Assembly: GCA_002405485.1 (NCBI GenBank)
Contig: DHLW01000127.1
Coordinates: forward strand, 271-21,742
DNA length: 21,472 bases
Reading direction: 5' to 3'
Source of the DNA: Phycisphaerales bacterium UBA4658
Lineage (GTDB): Bacteria > Planctomycetota > Phycisphaerae > Phycisphaerales > UBA1924
In this document: positions 21,376-21,472 of the stretch, one piece after another
Numbering within the stretch: the first letter of the stretch is position 1
Layout of the letters: each line of letters begins with the position of its first letter
The notes under the pieces: generated by a model
The model's input: only the letters and a program-made list of their open reading frames with translations
What the model was told of the DNA's origin: nothing
The model's database searches: none
Position numbers and translations under genes: made by a program

Positions 21376-21472
21376 TTAGCGAGCTCCACCCACCCGCACC
21401 TGCATCCCCCGCTCCGCCGATCCCGGCGTCCCAGCAACATCCAACCAGACCCCCCCATCCACACTCCCCACA
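21376..21472 (-). CDS. Possible C-terminus of a hypothetical protein (partial)
   Basis: The minus strand is open for 31 codons from the right edge to a TAA at 21376-21378. The residues, including VDGGVWLDVAGTPGSAERGM, look like ordinary protein and most third positions are G or C. The other two minus-strand frames give Trp/Cys/Arg-rich sequence. Tandem hairpins follow the stop, as expected at the end of a gene. No family can be named from so short a piece, and the gene start lies outside the window. The region is also strongly G-rich on this strand, so a chance open frame remains possible. Confidence 0.33.
   Translation of the reverse strand, partial: VGSVDGGVWLDVAGTPGSAERGMQVRVGGAR

Noticed and set aside
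20868..21464. 198-codon minus-strand open frame at the right edge
   Set aside because: Trp/Arg/Cys/Ser-rich translation, overlaps the protease C-terminus, and spans the palindrome cluster. A different minus-strand frame with a stop at 21376 reads more like protein.
1..21472. CRISPR array, insertion sequence, phage or defence island
   Set aside because: No regularly spaced repeats, transposase motifs, terminal inverted repeats with target duplications, integrase or defence-type genes were seen.

Overview
The window is GC-rich and densely coding, and reads as a chromosomal segment of a planctomycete, most likely of class Phycisphaerae. This placement is an inference, because no rRNA or tRNA gene is present. 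It rests on a very long secretin with a TPR-type N-terminus, a subtilase ending in a VPTP-type PEP-CTERM sorting signal, a release-factor-like GGQ protein with a C-terminal extension, an RsbV/RsbW pair, and the futalosine-route menaquinone enzyme MqnC carrying an in-frame palindromic repeat.

Layout. Positions 1-2521 (minus) hold rsbV, rsbW, iscS and the 5' end of iscU: a partner-switching regulator pair followed by the core of an ISC iron-sulfur assembly locus. Positions 2616-6446 (minus) hold a large secretin with its own promoter, a long leader and an intrinsic terminator. A 588 bp stretch without a gene separates it from an unrecognised acidic protein (6828-8186, minus). That gene diverges from a plus-strand run at 8310-13963: coaX, a degenerate MnmE-like GTPase, a YfgM-like membrane TPR protein, an RluD-type pseudouridine synthase, and a beta-propeller lipoprotein. 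The GTPase overlaps coaX by a few bases and the remaining gaps are short, so the run may be one transcript with internal promoters.

Positions 14029-17206 hold a multi-pass membrane protein (minus), a GGQ release-factor-like protein (minus), a small DUF2256-DUF3253 zinc protein diverging from it (plus), and a second membrane protein (minus). mqnC (17471-19000, plus) and an exported S8 protease (19291-20964, plus) follow, each with a recognisable sigma-70-like promoter. The last 500 bases contain palindromes and hairpins and probably the C-terminus of a minus-strand gene that continues beyond the window.

Most of the content is housekeeping, and I do not see a convincing new multi-gene system. 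The best leads are: an identical 13-base element placed 3 nt before the start codons of two divergent genes, fitting leaderless transcription; a GTPase that looks like MnmE without its G4 motif and catalytic C-terminus; a type III pantothenate kinase whose first conserved aspartate is serine; a palindromic repeat inserted in frame in mqnC; and the paired hairpins at the right end.
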